From a virus: a DNA stretch of 21,040 bases. The stretch is taken from IMG/VR virus record IMGVR_UViG_3300010885_005884, positions 1 to 21,040 of that record; one strand, written 5' to 3'. Shown in pieces: positions 1-7,606 of this stretch. A program made the position numbers and the translations under genes. Numbering within the stretch: position 1 is the stretch's first letter; each line of letters opens with the position of its first letter. The notes beneath the pieces were generated by a model. That model did not search any database. It was not told the DNA's origin and saw only the letters and a list, made by a program, of their open reading frames with translations.

Positions 1-123
1 GCAAGAGCCGAACTTGACCCAAAGGCTGCTAACGCTCTTATCTCCATCGCCGCAGACGGAGACGAAGCCATCCGCAAACTCAACTCCTGCATCGACTCCT
101 ACAACCAAGTGAGGATTAAATGA
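1..123 (+). CDS. C-terminal end of an unidentified phage protein (possible Rz-like spanin)
   Basis: An open frame enters from the left edge and stops at the TGA at 121-123, giving the last 40 residues of a protein. The tail is hydrophilic and probably helical, rich in Ala, Asp and Glu, ending in LNSCIDSYNQVRIK. Its stop overlaps the start of the endopeptidase gene by 4 nt (ATGA), so the two are probably translationally coupled. Rz-type inner-membrane spanins often sit next to the endolysin and can end in a similar Cys-containing helical tail, so a lysis role is possible. That is inference from position and a short tail; the N-terminal part that would show a membrane anchor lies outside the window. 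Confidence 0.6.
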   Translation, partial: ARAELDPKAANALISIAADGDEAIRKLNSCIDSYNQVRIK

Positions 124-554
124 ACCTAAGCAAACACTTCACCCTTGCAGAACTGACCGTTACCGACCACCGGGAGTTTGACAACAGCCCGACACAGGTG
201 GAAATCAGCAACCTGCAAAGACTGGCGCAATTGCTGGAGCAGGTCAAAGACACGCTAGGTGGCAAGCCAATCATGGTGAATTCGGCTTTCCGGTGCAAAC
301 AGGTTAATGATGCAGTGGGCAGCAAAGACTCCAGCCAACATCGTCACGGCTGCGCTGCTGACATCCGAGTACCCGGCATGACCCCTGATGAGGTAGTCCG
401 TGCGGTGATTGCTGCGGGTTTACCCTATGACCAGATCATCCGTGAATTTGATCGTTGGACTCACATTAGCATCCCCAACACAGAAGATGCAGAACCAAGA
501 GGGGTTGCGCTTATAATCGACAAGGAAACCCCTCGAGGTAGGCCTTTTGCATAA
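120..554 (+). CDS. Peptidase M15 family endolysin (D-Ala-D-Ala carboxypeptidase/endopeptidase-like)
   Basis: A 144-residue zinc peptidase of the M15 type (M15_3/VanY-like fold), expected to cut peptide cross-links in the host cell wall at lysis. Visible motifs: NSAFR at 54-58; the zinc-binding pattern S-x-H-x-x-G-x-A-x-D at 72-81, with ligands His74 and Asp81; a probable catalytic Glu109; and the third ligand His115 in WTHIS. The N-terminal FTLAELT segment and the whole length match single-domain phage M15 enzymes; no signal peptide or cell-wall-binding domain is seen. It overlaps the preceding gene by 4 nt and lies 9 nt ahead of the adaptor gene. Lysis partners such as a holin are not recognised beside it, although a candidate membrane ORF is nested in the deaminase gene far downstream. 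Confidence 0.93.
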   Translation: MNLSKHFTLAELTVTDHREFDNSPTQVEISNLQRLAQLLEQVKDTLGGKPIMVNSAFRCKQVNDAVGSKDSSQHRHGCAADIRVPGMTPDEVVRAVIAAGLPYDQIIREFDRWTHISIPNTEDAEPRGVALIIDKETPRGRPFA

Positions 555-563
555 GGAAGAATA

Positions 564-1217
564 ATGCCACAAGCAATGACCTTTACGTCGCTGCAAAACG
601 ACGTCCGCAGCTACCTGGAACGTGGCGCATCTGCCGTCACGGACCCATTGGTCTTTGCTCAGATCCCAAGCCTGATCAACTTTGCAGAACGCCGCATCAG
701 CCGCGACCTTAAGATCCAAGGCTTTCAAGTTGCCGTCGTGACAAATCTACAAGCCGGAGTTGCGGTCCTTGCCAAGCCAGACCGCTGGCGCGACACTATC
801 TCCATGAACATCGGAACCAGTACCGGCGGCAATACGCGCGTCCAGCTGTTTTCAAGGGCCTACGAGTATGTCAGAAGCTACTGGCCCAATGATACCCTGG
901 TTGCTCAGCCTGTGTTCTATGCCGACTACAACTACACCAACTGGATCATTGCGCCAACGCCGGATTCTGCCTATCCAATTGAGATCCTGTATTACGAATT
1001 GCCTGTCTTGTTGGATGAGAATACTCAGACCAACTGGCTGACCCAATATGCCCCCAACTTGTTGTTATATGCAACCCTGTTGGAAGCAGCTCCATTTTTG
1101 AAAAACGACGAACGAATCCCAGTCTGGCAAGCCATGTATCAATCAGCCGCGCAAGCATTGCAAGGCGAGGACATGAGCAAGATCTTAGACCGTGGTGCCG
1201 TGAGAAACGAGGCCTGA
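564..1217 (+). CDS. Head-to-tail adaptor protein (P22 gp4 / SU10 adaptor-like)
   Basis: A 217-residue protein. The N-terminal half has the look of phage adaptor proteins that dock under the portal ring: a short segment around YLERGA (18-23), then IPSLINFAERRISRDLKI (34-51), the 'inner helix with AE-R-I-R-DL' pattern common to these families. The middle is beta-rich with many Tyr and Trp residues, and the C-terminal part is helical (about 160-217). In P22- and SU10-type short-tailed phages this protein connects the portal to the nozzle. The nozzle-like gene lies two genes downstream, which supports the role. A Shine-Dalgarno-like AAGGAAG at 553-559 precedes the ATG. The family call rests on pattern recognition, so the exact family is less certain than the role. 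Confidence 0.72.
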   Translation: MPQAMTFTSLQNDVRSYLERGASAVTDPLVFAQIPSLINFAERRISRDLKIQGFQVAVVTNLQAGVAVLAKPDRWRDTISMNIGTSTGGNTRVQLFSRAYEYVRSYWPNDTLVAQPVFYADYNYTNWIIAPTPDSAYPIEILYYELPVLLDENTQTNWLTQYAPNLLLYATLLEAAPFLKNDERIPVWQAMYQSAAQALQGEDMSKILDRGAVRNEA

Positions 1218-1218
1218 T

Positions 1219-2409
1219 ATGACCACCTATACCAACATTTTTGGCGGCAGCAATATCTCTCCTGCTGAGATCAGTTATGCCGCAGTAAGCCTTACGGCCA
1301 ATACAACTTTTGACTGGGCACTTGAGACAGCTCCTTCAACAAACTTGATTGCCGGCATCATGGATGTCACAGCAACTGCCGGTCCTTGGAGCTTGACTTT
1401 GCCAAGCGCCCTAGAGGCATCAACTGGCCAAGCTATCTTGTTTAACAACGTTGGGGCCAGTTCTTTTATTATTCGAAATGCTGCAGGGACACAGATAGCT
1501 GCTCCTGCTGCCGGCCAAGTCTGGCAGCTCTACCTGACTAACAACACAACAGCCGGAGGCACCTGGCTTGCCTTCCAGTTTGGAGCGGCCGTCTCAACGG
1601 CAAATGCCGCGTCTTTAGCTGGGACAGGGCTAATTGCTATTGGCTCCCTCTTGTCTTTAGCCATGCCGGTCACATTTTTTGGAACCAATTACACGGCAGG
1701 CATAACTGACAGGGCAAAGACTTTTATCTGGAATGGGGGAGCAGGCACCTTTACTACAGCAGCTGCCGGTACGCTAGGAGACAATTGGTTTTTGCAGCTT
1801 CGCAACGAAGGTACTGGAGCCCTCTTGGTTGATCCTCCAGGCGCGCAAACTATCAACGGATCCTCTACTATAAGCTTTCAACCAGGAGATTCTGCCATTA
1901 TCTTTACGGATGGCAACAACTTCTACACCATTGGCTACGGGCAGTCCCCAGTCTTTGCATTTGACTATACCGTCATTAACGTTGCGGGAACAGGCAATTA
2001 CACCTTGTCAGGCAGCGAGTTAAATCGCATTGCCTATAGCTTTACCGGCGTCTTGACCGGCAATCGCAACATCCTTGTGCCTCAGACCGTTCAGCAATAC
2101 TGGGTAGCTAATAACACAACCGGCCCATATACCCTAACGGTCAAGACTGCAATTGCCGCAGGTACGTCAGTCACGCAAGGAGCTCGAGCAATTCTTTACT
2201 GCGACAGCACTAACGTAGTCGCAGCAGATACAGCGGGCGTCTCACTCCCGCTTTCTATATCCCAGGGAGGTACCGGAGCCACAACGTCTGGCAATGCTCT
2301 AATCAACTTGGGTGGTACTGCAACAGGTATTTCAATTTTTACTGCCTCCACTCAGGGCGCTGCTCAAGTGGCTATTGGTCTTGATCCAATTCAGGGCGGA
2401 ACCTACTAA
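1219..2409 (+). CDS. Tail fibre-like / receptor-binding structural protein with three beta-rich modules
   Basis: A 396-residue protein rich in Thr, Ala, Gly and Asn with almost no charged residues, typical of a beta-structured fibre or decoration protein. Three related modules can be seen at about residues 25-120, 163-243 and 246-338. Each opens with an aromatic-led strand, contains a Pro-Gly or Ala-Gly turn after a hydrophobic strand, and ends in an aromatic strand (for example NNFYTIGYG). After them comes a GGTGATTSGNALINLGG stretch (about 350-366), the short linker often seen near the end of phage tail fibres before a trimerisation or tip region. It sits between the adaptor and the nozzle gene, starts 2 nt after the adaptor stop, and its own stop overlaps the next start (TAATG). 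No receptor can be predicted. Confidence 0.65.
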   Translation: MTTYTNIFGGSNISPAEISYAAVSLTANTTFDWALETAPSTNLIAGIMDVTATAGPWSLTLPSALEASTGQAILFNNVGASSFIIRNAAGTQIAAPAAGQVWQLYLTNNTTAGGTWLAFQFGAAVSTANAASLAGTGLIAIGSLLSLAMPVTFFGTNYTAGITDRAKTFIWNGGAGTFTTAAAGTLGDNWFLQLRNEGTGALLVDPPGAQTINGSSTISFQPGDSAIIFTDGNNFYTIGYGQSPVFAFDYTVINVAGTGNYTLSGSELNRIAYSFTGVLTGNRNILVPQTVQQYWVANNTTGPYTLTVKTAIAAGTSVTQGARAILYCDSTNVVAADTAGVSLPLSISQGGTGATTSGNALINLGGTATGISIFTASTQGAAQVAIGLDPIQGGTY

Positions 2410-4055
2410 TGGCCACAACTCCAATTGTCCTTAAGTCTCTGCCTGGCATCAAGCGCGATGGCACTAGATATGAGGGCGACTATTACGTTGATGGGCAATG
2501 GGTCCGTTGGCAACGTGGACTTCCCCGCAAGATCGGAGGGTATACCGTTGTCAATCGTTACTTAAGTGAAATAAGCCGCGGGGTTAAAACTTTTACTGAA
2601 AATGGATCAACTTATTTTCATTCCGGATCAGCTGGCCTAGTCGAGCGATTTACCCTTGACGCAACTGGCAACTCTAGTATTACCACCGACCGTACTCCAA
2701 CAACCCTGCTAGTGGACGATGCCAACATTTGGCAATTTGACGTAATCTATGACAGCCAATCTATCCCAGCGGCAAACATGATTGTTGCCCAAGTGGCCCC
2801 AAATGCCGGCTGCCTTTGCAACACGGACGGGGGTCAGATTTTTATTGGTTCTATGACGGGGACCAATCTCCTAACTGAAGTCACAACGTTTCCGGCAGGA
2901 GTAAGTGCCACTGGGGGCGTGGTCTCCCTGCACCCCTATCTGATGTACTTTGGAAATGACGGTGTAATTGGGTGGTCGGTGGCTGGGGCTCCTACAGACT
3001 TGATAGGCGTAGGAGCAGGGAATGCGCGCGTAGCAGGTCAAAAAATTGTCCGTGGCCTTGCCCTTAGGGGTGGTCCAGGAAACGCGCCAGCGGGCCTCTT
3101 TTGGAGCGCAGATGCCGTTATCAGGGCCTCCTTTGTAGGAGGCACCGAAGTCTTCCAGTTTGATACGATCAGTCCGTATTCCAGCATCTTATCGGCTGCT
3201 TCTGTCATTGAGTATGACGGCCAATACTTTTGGCTGGGAACAGATCGTATGCTGATGTTTAATGGCGTAGTTCGCGAGATCCCCAACAACCTAAACATCA
3301 ACTACTTTTACGATGGCTTAAACAGGGCCGCTGCGCAAAAAGTCTGGGCCTACAAGGTTCCTCGTTACGGCGAGATCTGGTGGTGTTATCCACGCGGGGA
3401 TGCCACCGAATGCACTCATGCCATCATCTACAATCTCCGTGAGAACATCTGGTATGACACTGAGTTGCCTAATGGTGGGCGGTCGGCAGGGGAATGGTCC
3501 CCTTTATACGCAGCGCCGTTGCTGTGCGGTTTACAACTGTCTTCGTATGTGGCCAACAATAGAATCACTGAAAATGCCGACTTAAGGATTACACAGGAAG
3601 GCTTGCAGAGGATTATAATTCCTCAAGAAGGCTATAAGGTCTGGCAGCATGAGCATGACGTCAACGAGATTGATGGTCAGTTTATTACAGCAGTTCCTTC
3701 ATTCTTTGAGACAGCTGACATGAGCATGTTGGTCCCTCAAGGCGGATCTAAAAACAAGTGGATTCGGGTTGAGGCAATCGAGCCTGACTTTGTACAGTCT
3801 GAAAACATGACCGTGCAGCTGACCGGACGAGCCAATGCCAAGGCTCTTGAAATTCAAGGCCCTGAGCGCACGATTTTTGCAACCCCCACAGACCCTTACG
3901 AGCAGATCGTTTGGTTCAAAGAAGAACGCCGCGAACTGCGGTTTAAGTTTACCTCCAACACAATCAATGGTGACTACCAGATGGGCCAGATCATTGCGCA
4001 CGTTGGTGAAGCTGACGGTTCTATGCTTGGTGGCGTTGTTGGGGGTTCCCTGTGA
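2409..4055 (+). CDS. Nozzle / packaged-DNA stabilisation-like tail protein
   Basis: A 548-residue structural protein. The N-terminus (LKSLPGIKRDGTRYEGDYYV) and the next segment with WVRWQRGLPRKIGGY resemble phage tail-nozzle or gp10-like stabilisation proteins, which begin with a 'LPGI-RDGT' stretch and build a beta-propeller. Short blade-like strands recur, with many Gly-Gly and aromatic pairs (for instance YFHSGSAGLVERF, YFWLGTDRMLMFNG, WWCYPRG). The C-terminal third carries an IRVEAIEPDF type beta-sandwich. In short-tailed phages this protein closes the tail channel below the adaptor and holds the packaged DNA. The adaptor upstream and ejection-type proteins downstream fit. The start is fixed by the TAATG junction with the fibre gene. 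Assignment is by fold-like features and context. Confidence 0.72.
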   Translation: MATTPIVLKSLPGIKRDGTRYEGDYYVDGQWVRWQRGLPRKIGGYTVVNRYLSEISRGVKTFTENGSTYFHSGSAGLVERFTLDATGNSSITTDRTPTTLLVDDANIWQFDVIYDSQSIPAANMIVAQVAPNAGCLCNTDGGQIFIGSMTGTNLLTEVTTFPAGVSATGGVVSLHPYLMYFGNDGVIGWSVAGAPTDLIGVGAGNARVAGQKIVRGLALRGGPGNAPAGLFWSADAVIRASFVGGTEVFQFDTISPYSSILSAASVIEYDGQYFWLGTDRMLMFNGVVREIPNNLNINYFYDGLNRAAAQKVWAYKVPRYGEIWWCYPRGDATECTHAIIYNLRENIWYDTELPNGGRSAGEWSPLYAAPLLCGLQLSSYVANNRITENADLRITQEGLQRIIIPQEGYKVWQHEHDVNEIDGQFITAVPSFFETADMSMLVPQGGSKNKWIRVEAIEPDFVQSENMTVQLTGRANAKALEIQGPERTIFATPTDPYEQIVWFKEERRELRFKFTSNTINGDYQMGQIIAHVGEADGSMLGGVVGGSL

Positions 4056-4279
4056 TTACGCAACCGGTTATAATCGGATTGCGTGACTGGGCCGATCAGA
4101 TCGTGATGGATATGTCAATTTATGGAGCACTCTCAAGGCTAGACAATGAGGACAAGTGGCAAGAATGGGCCCTACAGTTTTGCGTTATCTCAGGACTAAG
4201 CCAAAAAAATGTTCCCGATCCATTTGACTTCCCTGACTGGCGTAGTTGGGCCCAACGATTTGTACAGATGGTGGACTAA
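4052..4279 (+). CDS. Small Trp-rich protein of unknown function in the tail module
   Basis: A 75-residue protein starting at a GTG that overlaps the nozzle stop by 4 nt (GTGA), so translation is probably coupled. A run of G residues at 4041-4045 can serve as a ribosome binding site. It is acidic to neutral with five Trp residues and short helical stretches such as GLRDWADQIVMDM and WRSWAQRFVQMVD. No enzyme motif or membrane segment is seen. I do not recognise the family. Its place between the nozzle and the internal virion proteins suggests a minor structural, chaperone or assembly role (inference). Confidence 0.7.
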   Translation: MITQPVIIGLRDWADQIVMDMSIYGALSRLDNEDKWQEWALQFCVISGLSQKNVPDPFDFPDWRSWAQRFVQMVD

Positions 4280-4386
4280 TGACCGATCAAGGATTTATCG
4301 AGCTGCTGAATGCCGTAGCCAAAAAGCCCGGCCATTTAACAACAAACCAAAGTGTGCTTTATAGCGTAATCCTAGTAAGGAAATAG
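4279..4386 (+). CDS. Possible 35-residue small protein, translationally coupled
   Basis: An ATG overlaps the TAA of the preceding gene by one base (TAATG at 4277-4281). It opens a frame of 35 codons (starts MTDQGFIELLNAVAKKPGHL, ends SVILVRK) and stops at TAG 4384-4386, just before the next gene. It fills what would otherwise be the largest gap in this module, and the AAGGA used by the next gene (4377-4381) lies in its last codons. The tight TAATG junction is the same arrangement used at 2407-2411. The protein shows a short amphipathic helix and nothing diagnostic. It could also be plain leader sequence. Confidence 0.45.
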   Translation: MTDQGFIELLNAVAKKPGHLTTNQSVLYSVILVRK

Positions 4387-4389
4387 AAA

Positions 4390-6174
4390 ATGGCTGAATC
4401 AGATTATTACGAACCTCCTAAGCCTGCTGTAGACAAAACTGGTCCGGGATGGTACATGTCTCAAGCGGGCGTGGGCGATCCTTCTGTCCTGACTTACGAT
4501 CCTACGATGGCCATGGCCGCACAACAAAAGGCCGATGCCGATTACTTGGCTAAGTATAGAGACACGACCATAACCGCTAAAAACGGTCCGATGGCCGGTC
4601 AAGAAATTAGACCTATATTCACCGAAGGCGCTCGTTACGGTGGGCCAGAATCAGACAACTATAGCTTGGACCCAAAAAAGATTTCTGGATACGGCTTTAT
4701 GCCGAATGGTGAGCATAATTATTTTTATGACACAGCGGGCAATTACCTATTTGATGATGGCGCTACTGTGGCCAAATTTAATCGTGGCATGGCTACGGGC
4801 TTGGGTGCTTTTCTTGGGGCGGGCGCGTTAAGTGCTGCAGGTGCGTTTGGTGGTGCTGCTTCAACTGCTGGAGCATTAACTCCCGCGCAAATAGCCATGT
4901 CGGACTTGGCTGTGTACCCAACATCCGGCATTGTTGGAGCAATACCTGCCACAGCAGCTACGGGCCTTGGTGGTCTAACCGCAGCGGAAATATACGCATT
5001 GACCCCCTCGCAACTGGCTGCGTATGCACCTGCAGTAGAGGCGGGTGGAGCAGCGGCGGCAGCAACAACAACGGGTAGTACAGCATTAACTCCCGCACAA
5101 ATAGCCGCATCGGACTTGTCGGTGTACCCAACTTCTGGAATTGTTGGCTCCGTACCCGCTACCGCAACTACTGGCCTCGGCGGTTTAACTGCGGCAGAAA
5201 TAAACGCATTGACGCCAGCGCAATTGGCGCAGTATGCGCCGGGAGCGGCGGCAGCTTCTTCAAGCCCACTTCAGGCATTAAAAGACCTTGGCGGCAAAGC
5301 TGCCGAATGGTATAAAAATGCAAGCCCGTTTGAGCTTGCTAGTCTAGGTCTTGGAGCTGCTAGCTTGATTGGTGGATCTGGCGGGAGTGGCTCTTCTGCG
5401 CCTCCTCCAAAAGGTTTTACTCAGGATTCAAACTTTAGCAAGCCCCTTGACTTATATAAATACACGCGGGATAAGGTCAACTACAAAGGTGCCCTTAATA
5501 AATATGGCCAAGTCGGTCAACCAAATGCGGCCGAGCACCAGTTTTTCAAAAATACTAAGTTTGTTCCCCTTCCAATACCTGCCAATATGGGCGGCCTCAT
5601 TCAGATGAAGCACTTTGCGCAAGGCGGTCAAGCCCAGGGTATGCAAGATCCACGTAGAGCCCAGATGATGCAGGCCATGGCCCAACAACGTCAAGCAGGT
5701 CAAGGTGGTTCTATGGGCATGGCTCAGGCACGTCCTCCAATGATGCAGGGTGCTCCTCAAAGAATGCCGCAAGGTATGCCCCCACAAGATATGTCTCAAC
5801 AGGGCATGTTGCAAGCACATCCTCAAATGCCTCAAATGCCCCAGCGTCCTCGCGACCCCAAGATGGCCTATTACCAATATGGCAATCCTCCTGCCAAAGC
5901 AATGGCAATGGGAGGTCTTAACCAAGTGCACAGCCTGAGAATTGGTGGAGGGGCAGACGGCCGCTCTGACGACGTAAATGCTGTCTTGTCTGACGGTGAA
6001 TACGTAATGGATGCCGAGACTGTTGCAATGCTTGGCAATGGATCCTCTAAAGCGGGAGCCTCTAAGCTTGATCAGATGCGCTCTAAACTGCGTCAACATA
6101 AAGGCAAAAATCTTGCAAGTGGCAAGATCAGCCCAAATGCTAAAAGTCCGCTAGCTTACTTGAAGGGAGCTTAA
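4390..6174 (+). CDS. Large virion structural protein with tandem repeat and Met/Gln-rich region
   Basis: A 594-residue protein. Residues 1-130 are mixed and Tyr-rich. About 131-160 is a Gly/Ala-rich hydrophobic stretch. Residues 162-215 and 232-285 are a tandem duplication. Around 400-520 is a low-complexity Met/Gln/Pro/Gly region containing FAQGG at 409-413. The C-terminus has the pattern DGRSDDVNAVLSDGEYVMDA followed by a Lys-rich tail. I know this 'DGRSDDV-A-LSDGEYV' pattern from C-termini of internal proteins in metagenomic phages, where its function is not established. The protein is the first of four large gene products that follow the nozzle gene, which suggests a virion internal or ejected protein. 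An AAGGA at 4377-4381 serves its ATG. No enzymatic motif is seen. Confidence 0.7.
   Translation: MAESDYYEPPKPAVDKTGPGWYMSQAGVGDPSVLTYDPTMAMAAQQKADADYLAKYRDTTITAKNGPMAGQEIRPIFTEGARYGGPESDNYSLDPKKISGYGFMPNGEHNYFYDTAGNYLFDDGATVAKFNRGMATGLGAFLGAGALSAAGAFGGAASTAGALTPAQIAMSDLAVYPTSGIVGAIPATAATGLGGLTAAEIYALTPSQLAAYAPAVEAGGAAAAATTTGSTALTPAQIAASDLSVYPTSGIVGSVPATATTGLGGLTAAEINALTPAQLAQYAPGAAAASSSPLQALKDLGGKAAEWYKNASPFELASLGLGAASLIGGSGGSGSSAPPPKGFTQDSNFSKPLDLYKYTRDKVNYKGALNKYGQVGQPNAAEHQFFKNTKFVPLPIPANMGGLIQMKHFAQGGQAQGMQDPRRAQMMQAMAQQRQAGQGGSMGMAQARPPMMQGAPQRMPQGMPPQDMSQQGMLQAHPQMPQMPQRPRDPKMAYYQYGNPPAKAMAMGGLNQVHSLRIGGGADGRSDDVNAVLSDGEYVMDAETVAMLGNGSSKAGASKLDQMRSKLRQHKGKNLASGKISPNAKSPLAYLKGA
4873..5244 (+). 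repeat. In-frame tandem duplication, 210-nt period
   Basis: Copy 1 is at 4873-5034 and copy 2 at 5083-5244, each about 162 nt, separated by a diverged Ala/Thr/Gly-rich spacer of about 48 nt. The first 14 bases of both copies are identical (GCATTAACTCCCGC), and later differences are mostly at third codon positions. The encoded unit begins ALTPAQIA and ends QLA-YAP, with VYPTSGIVG and GLGGLTAAEI inside. Silent differences between otherwise matching codons suggest an old duplication kept under protein-level selection. Confidence 0.9.
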
Positions 6175-6175
6175 C

Positions 6176-7597
6176 ATGGCAGTCACTGACTTTCTATTCC
6201 AGGGGCAGCCGCCTGCGTCGGTCACGACGTACGGTGAGACCACCACGAATGTTCCAAAATGGTACTCTGACTATACGCAAGGTCTGATCAGTCGAGCCAA
6301 CTCGATTGCAGCAGAGCCTTATCAACCGTACAGCGAGGCCAGAATTGCTGGTTTTGATACTGCCCAAAATACGGCCTATGACAAGGCAGTTGGTCTTGAA
6401 GATCAGTATTCGTCTCTCATGGATACAGCGAAGCAAAATATCTCCGGAGCAACGGGCAGCTCGCAGAATGCGGCGCAGCCCTATATAAATACGGCCTTGG
6501 GTTATAACCCGTATGAAACAGCCCAGCCAATGCTCGGTGAAGCAGGAAACTTCTTGCGTCAGCAGGTTGGGGATACTAGTGCCTTGGCTCAACCGTATTT
6601 TCAACAAGCGAGCCAGTTGACTAATCAGGGAACTCAATCAACCTCCGGTCTGGCCACCCCATACCTGCAGCAAGCTTTTGACTTGTCGCAGCAAGGTGCT
6701 CAAACGGGTCTTGGCAATATCCAAGACTACATGAACCCGTATACCGATCAGGTGGTCAATCGTATTGGCGAACTTGGTGCCCGCAATCTTCGTGAAAATC
6801 TACTGCCTAACATTCAAGATCGAGCCATCCAGGCCGGTACGTTTGGCGGCAGCCGTAGTGGCGAGGCAATTGGCCGCGCATTGCGGGACACTCAAGAATC
6901 GACGCTTGCACAGCAATCTTCCGCCCTTCAACAAGGCTACGGTCAAGCTGGTCAGCAACTCCAAGCTGATCGTGCCCGTCAATTACAAGCTGCTCAACAG
7001 CAACAGGCCATTGGTCAAACAACGGCGGGGCTTACTGCCGCGGACTACCAGCGTATGTTATCAGGAGCCCAACAGCAAGCGGCCATGGGCCAATCAGCCG
7101 CCGGTCTTGAAGGAGCAGACCTTTCAAGATACGGCCAAGCGGGCGCTCAGATTGGAGCTCTTGGTCAAATGCAAGGACAATTAGCCGGTCAAACAGGTGC
7201 GCAAAATCTGCAAGCTGCCCAGCAAATTGGCAACTTGTCCAATCAGGACTTTACCCGCCAATTGCAATCAGGACAAGCTATGGGAGCCCTTGGTCAACAA
7301 ACCCAACAAATGGGCATTCAAAACATTGCAGGCTTAGAGGCCGCAGGGGCTACTCAGCAACAGCAGGAACAACGCTCGCTGGACACGGCCTATCAAGACT
7401 TTCTCAACCAACGAGAGTACGACCGCAACAACATTGCATTCTTGAACGCATCTATTCGCGGTATGCAAGTGCCTACTTCCACAACCTCAACTTCTACTGG
7501 ACCAGCCAGCGTGTATCAGCCATCACCGTTGTCGCAGTTTGGTTCGGCTATGGCTTCGGGATACGGTCTTAGCAAGATGTTTGGCGGAAAGCCATAA
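6176..7597 (+). CDS. Gln-rich helical virion protein, probably internal or ejected
   Basis: A 473-residue protein dominated by Gln, Ala and Gly with long predicted helices. The N-terminal half contains a recurring Pro-Tyr motif (QPYQPY, QPYINTA, NPYETAQP, QPYFQQAS, TPYLQQAF, MNPYTDQVV), each followed by a helical stretch, which suggests a repeated helical hairpin. Residues around 200-235 (NLRENLLPNIQDRAIQAG, then GGSRSGEA) look like the best-conserved core. The second half is almost uninterrupted Gln/Ala helix. There is no signal peptide or catalytic motif. A strong AAGGGAG at 6162-6168 precedes the ATG. Position among the large virion proteins suggests part of the ejected internal complex. 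The family is not recognised with certainty. Confidence 0.68.
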   Translation: MAVTDFLFQGQPPASVTTYGETTTNVPKWYSDYTQGLISRANSIAAEPYQPYSEARIAGFDTAQNTAYDKAVGLEDQYSSLMDTAKQNISGATGSSQNAAQPYINTALGYNPYETAQPMLGEAGNFLRQQVGDTSALAQPYFQQASQLTNQGTQSTSGLATPYLQQAFDLSQQGAQTGLGNIQDYMNPYTDQVVNRIGELGARNLRENLLPNIQDRAIQAGTFGGSRSGEAIGRALRDTQESTLAQQSSALQQGYGQAGQQLQADRARQLQAAQQQQAIGQTTAGLTAADYQRMLSGAQQQAAMGQSAAGLEGADLSRYGQAGAQIGALGQMQGQLAGQTGAQNLQAAQQIGNLSNQDFTRQLQSGQAMGALGQQTQQMGIQNIAGLEAAGATQQQQEQRSLDTAYQDFLNQREYDRNNIAFLNASIRGMQVPTSTTSTSTGPASVYQPSPLSQFGSAMASGYGLSKMFGGKP

Positions 7598-7606
7598 GGA
7601 TAAAAT

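Noticed and set aside
5452-6099. 215-codon open frame on the - strand, His/Leu-rich
   Set aside because: It lies opposite the Met/Gln/Pro-rich region of the 594-residue protein. Its composition is what complementing ATG and CAA codons gives, and it has no ribosome binding site or neighbour on that strand.
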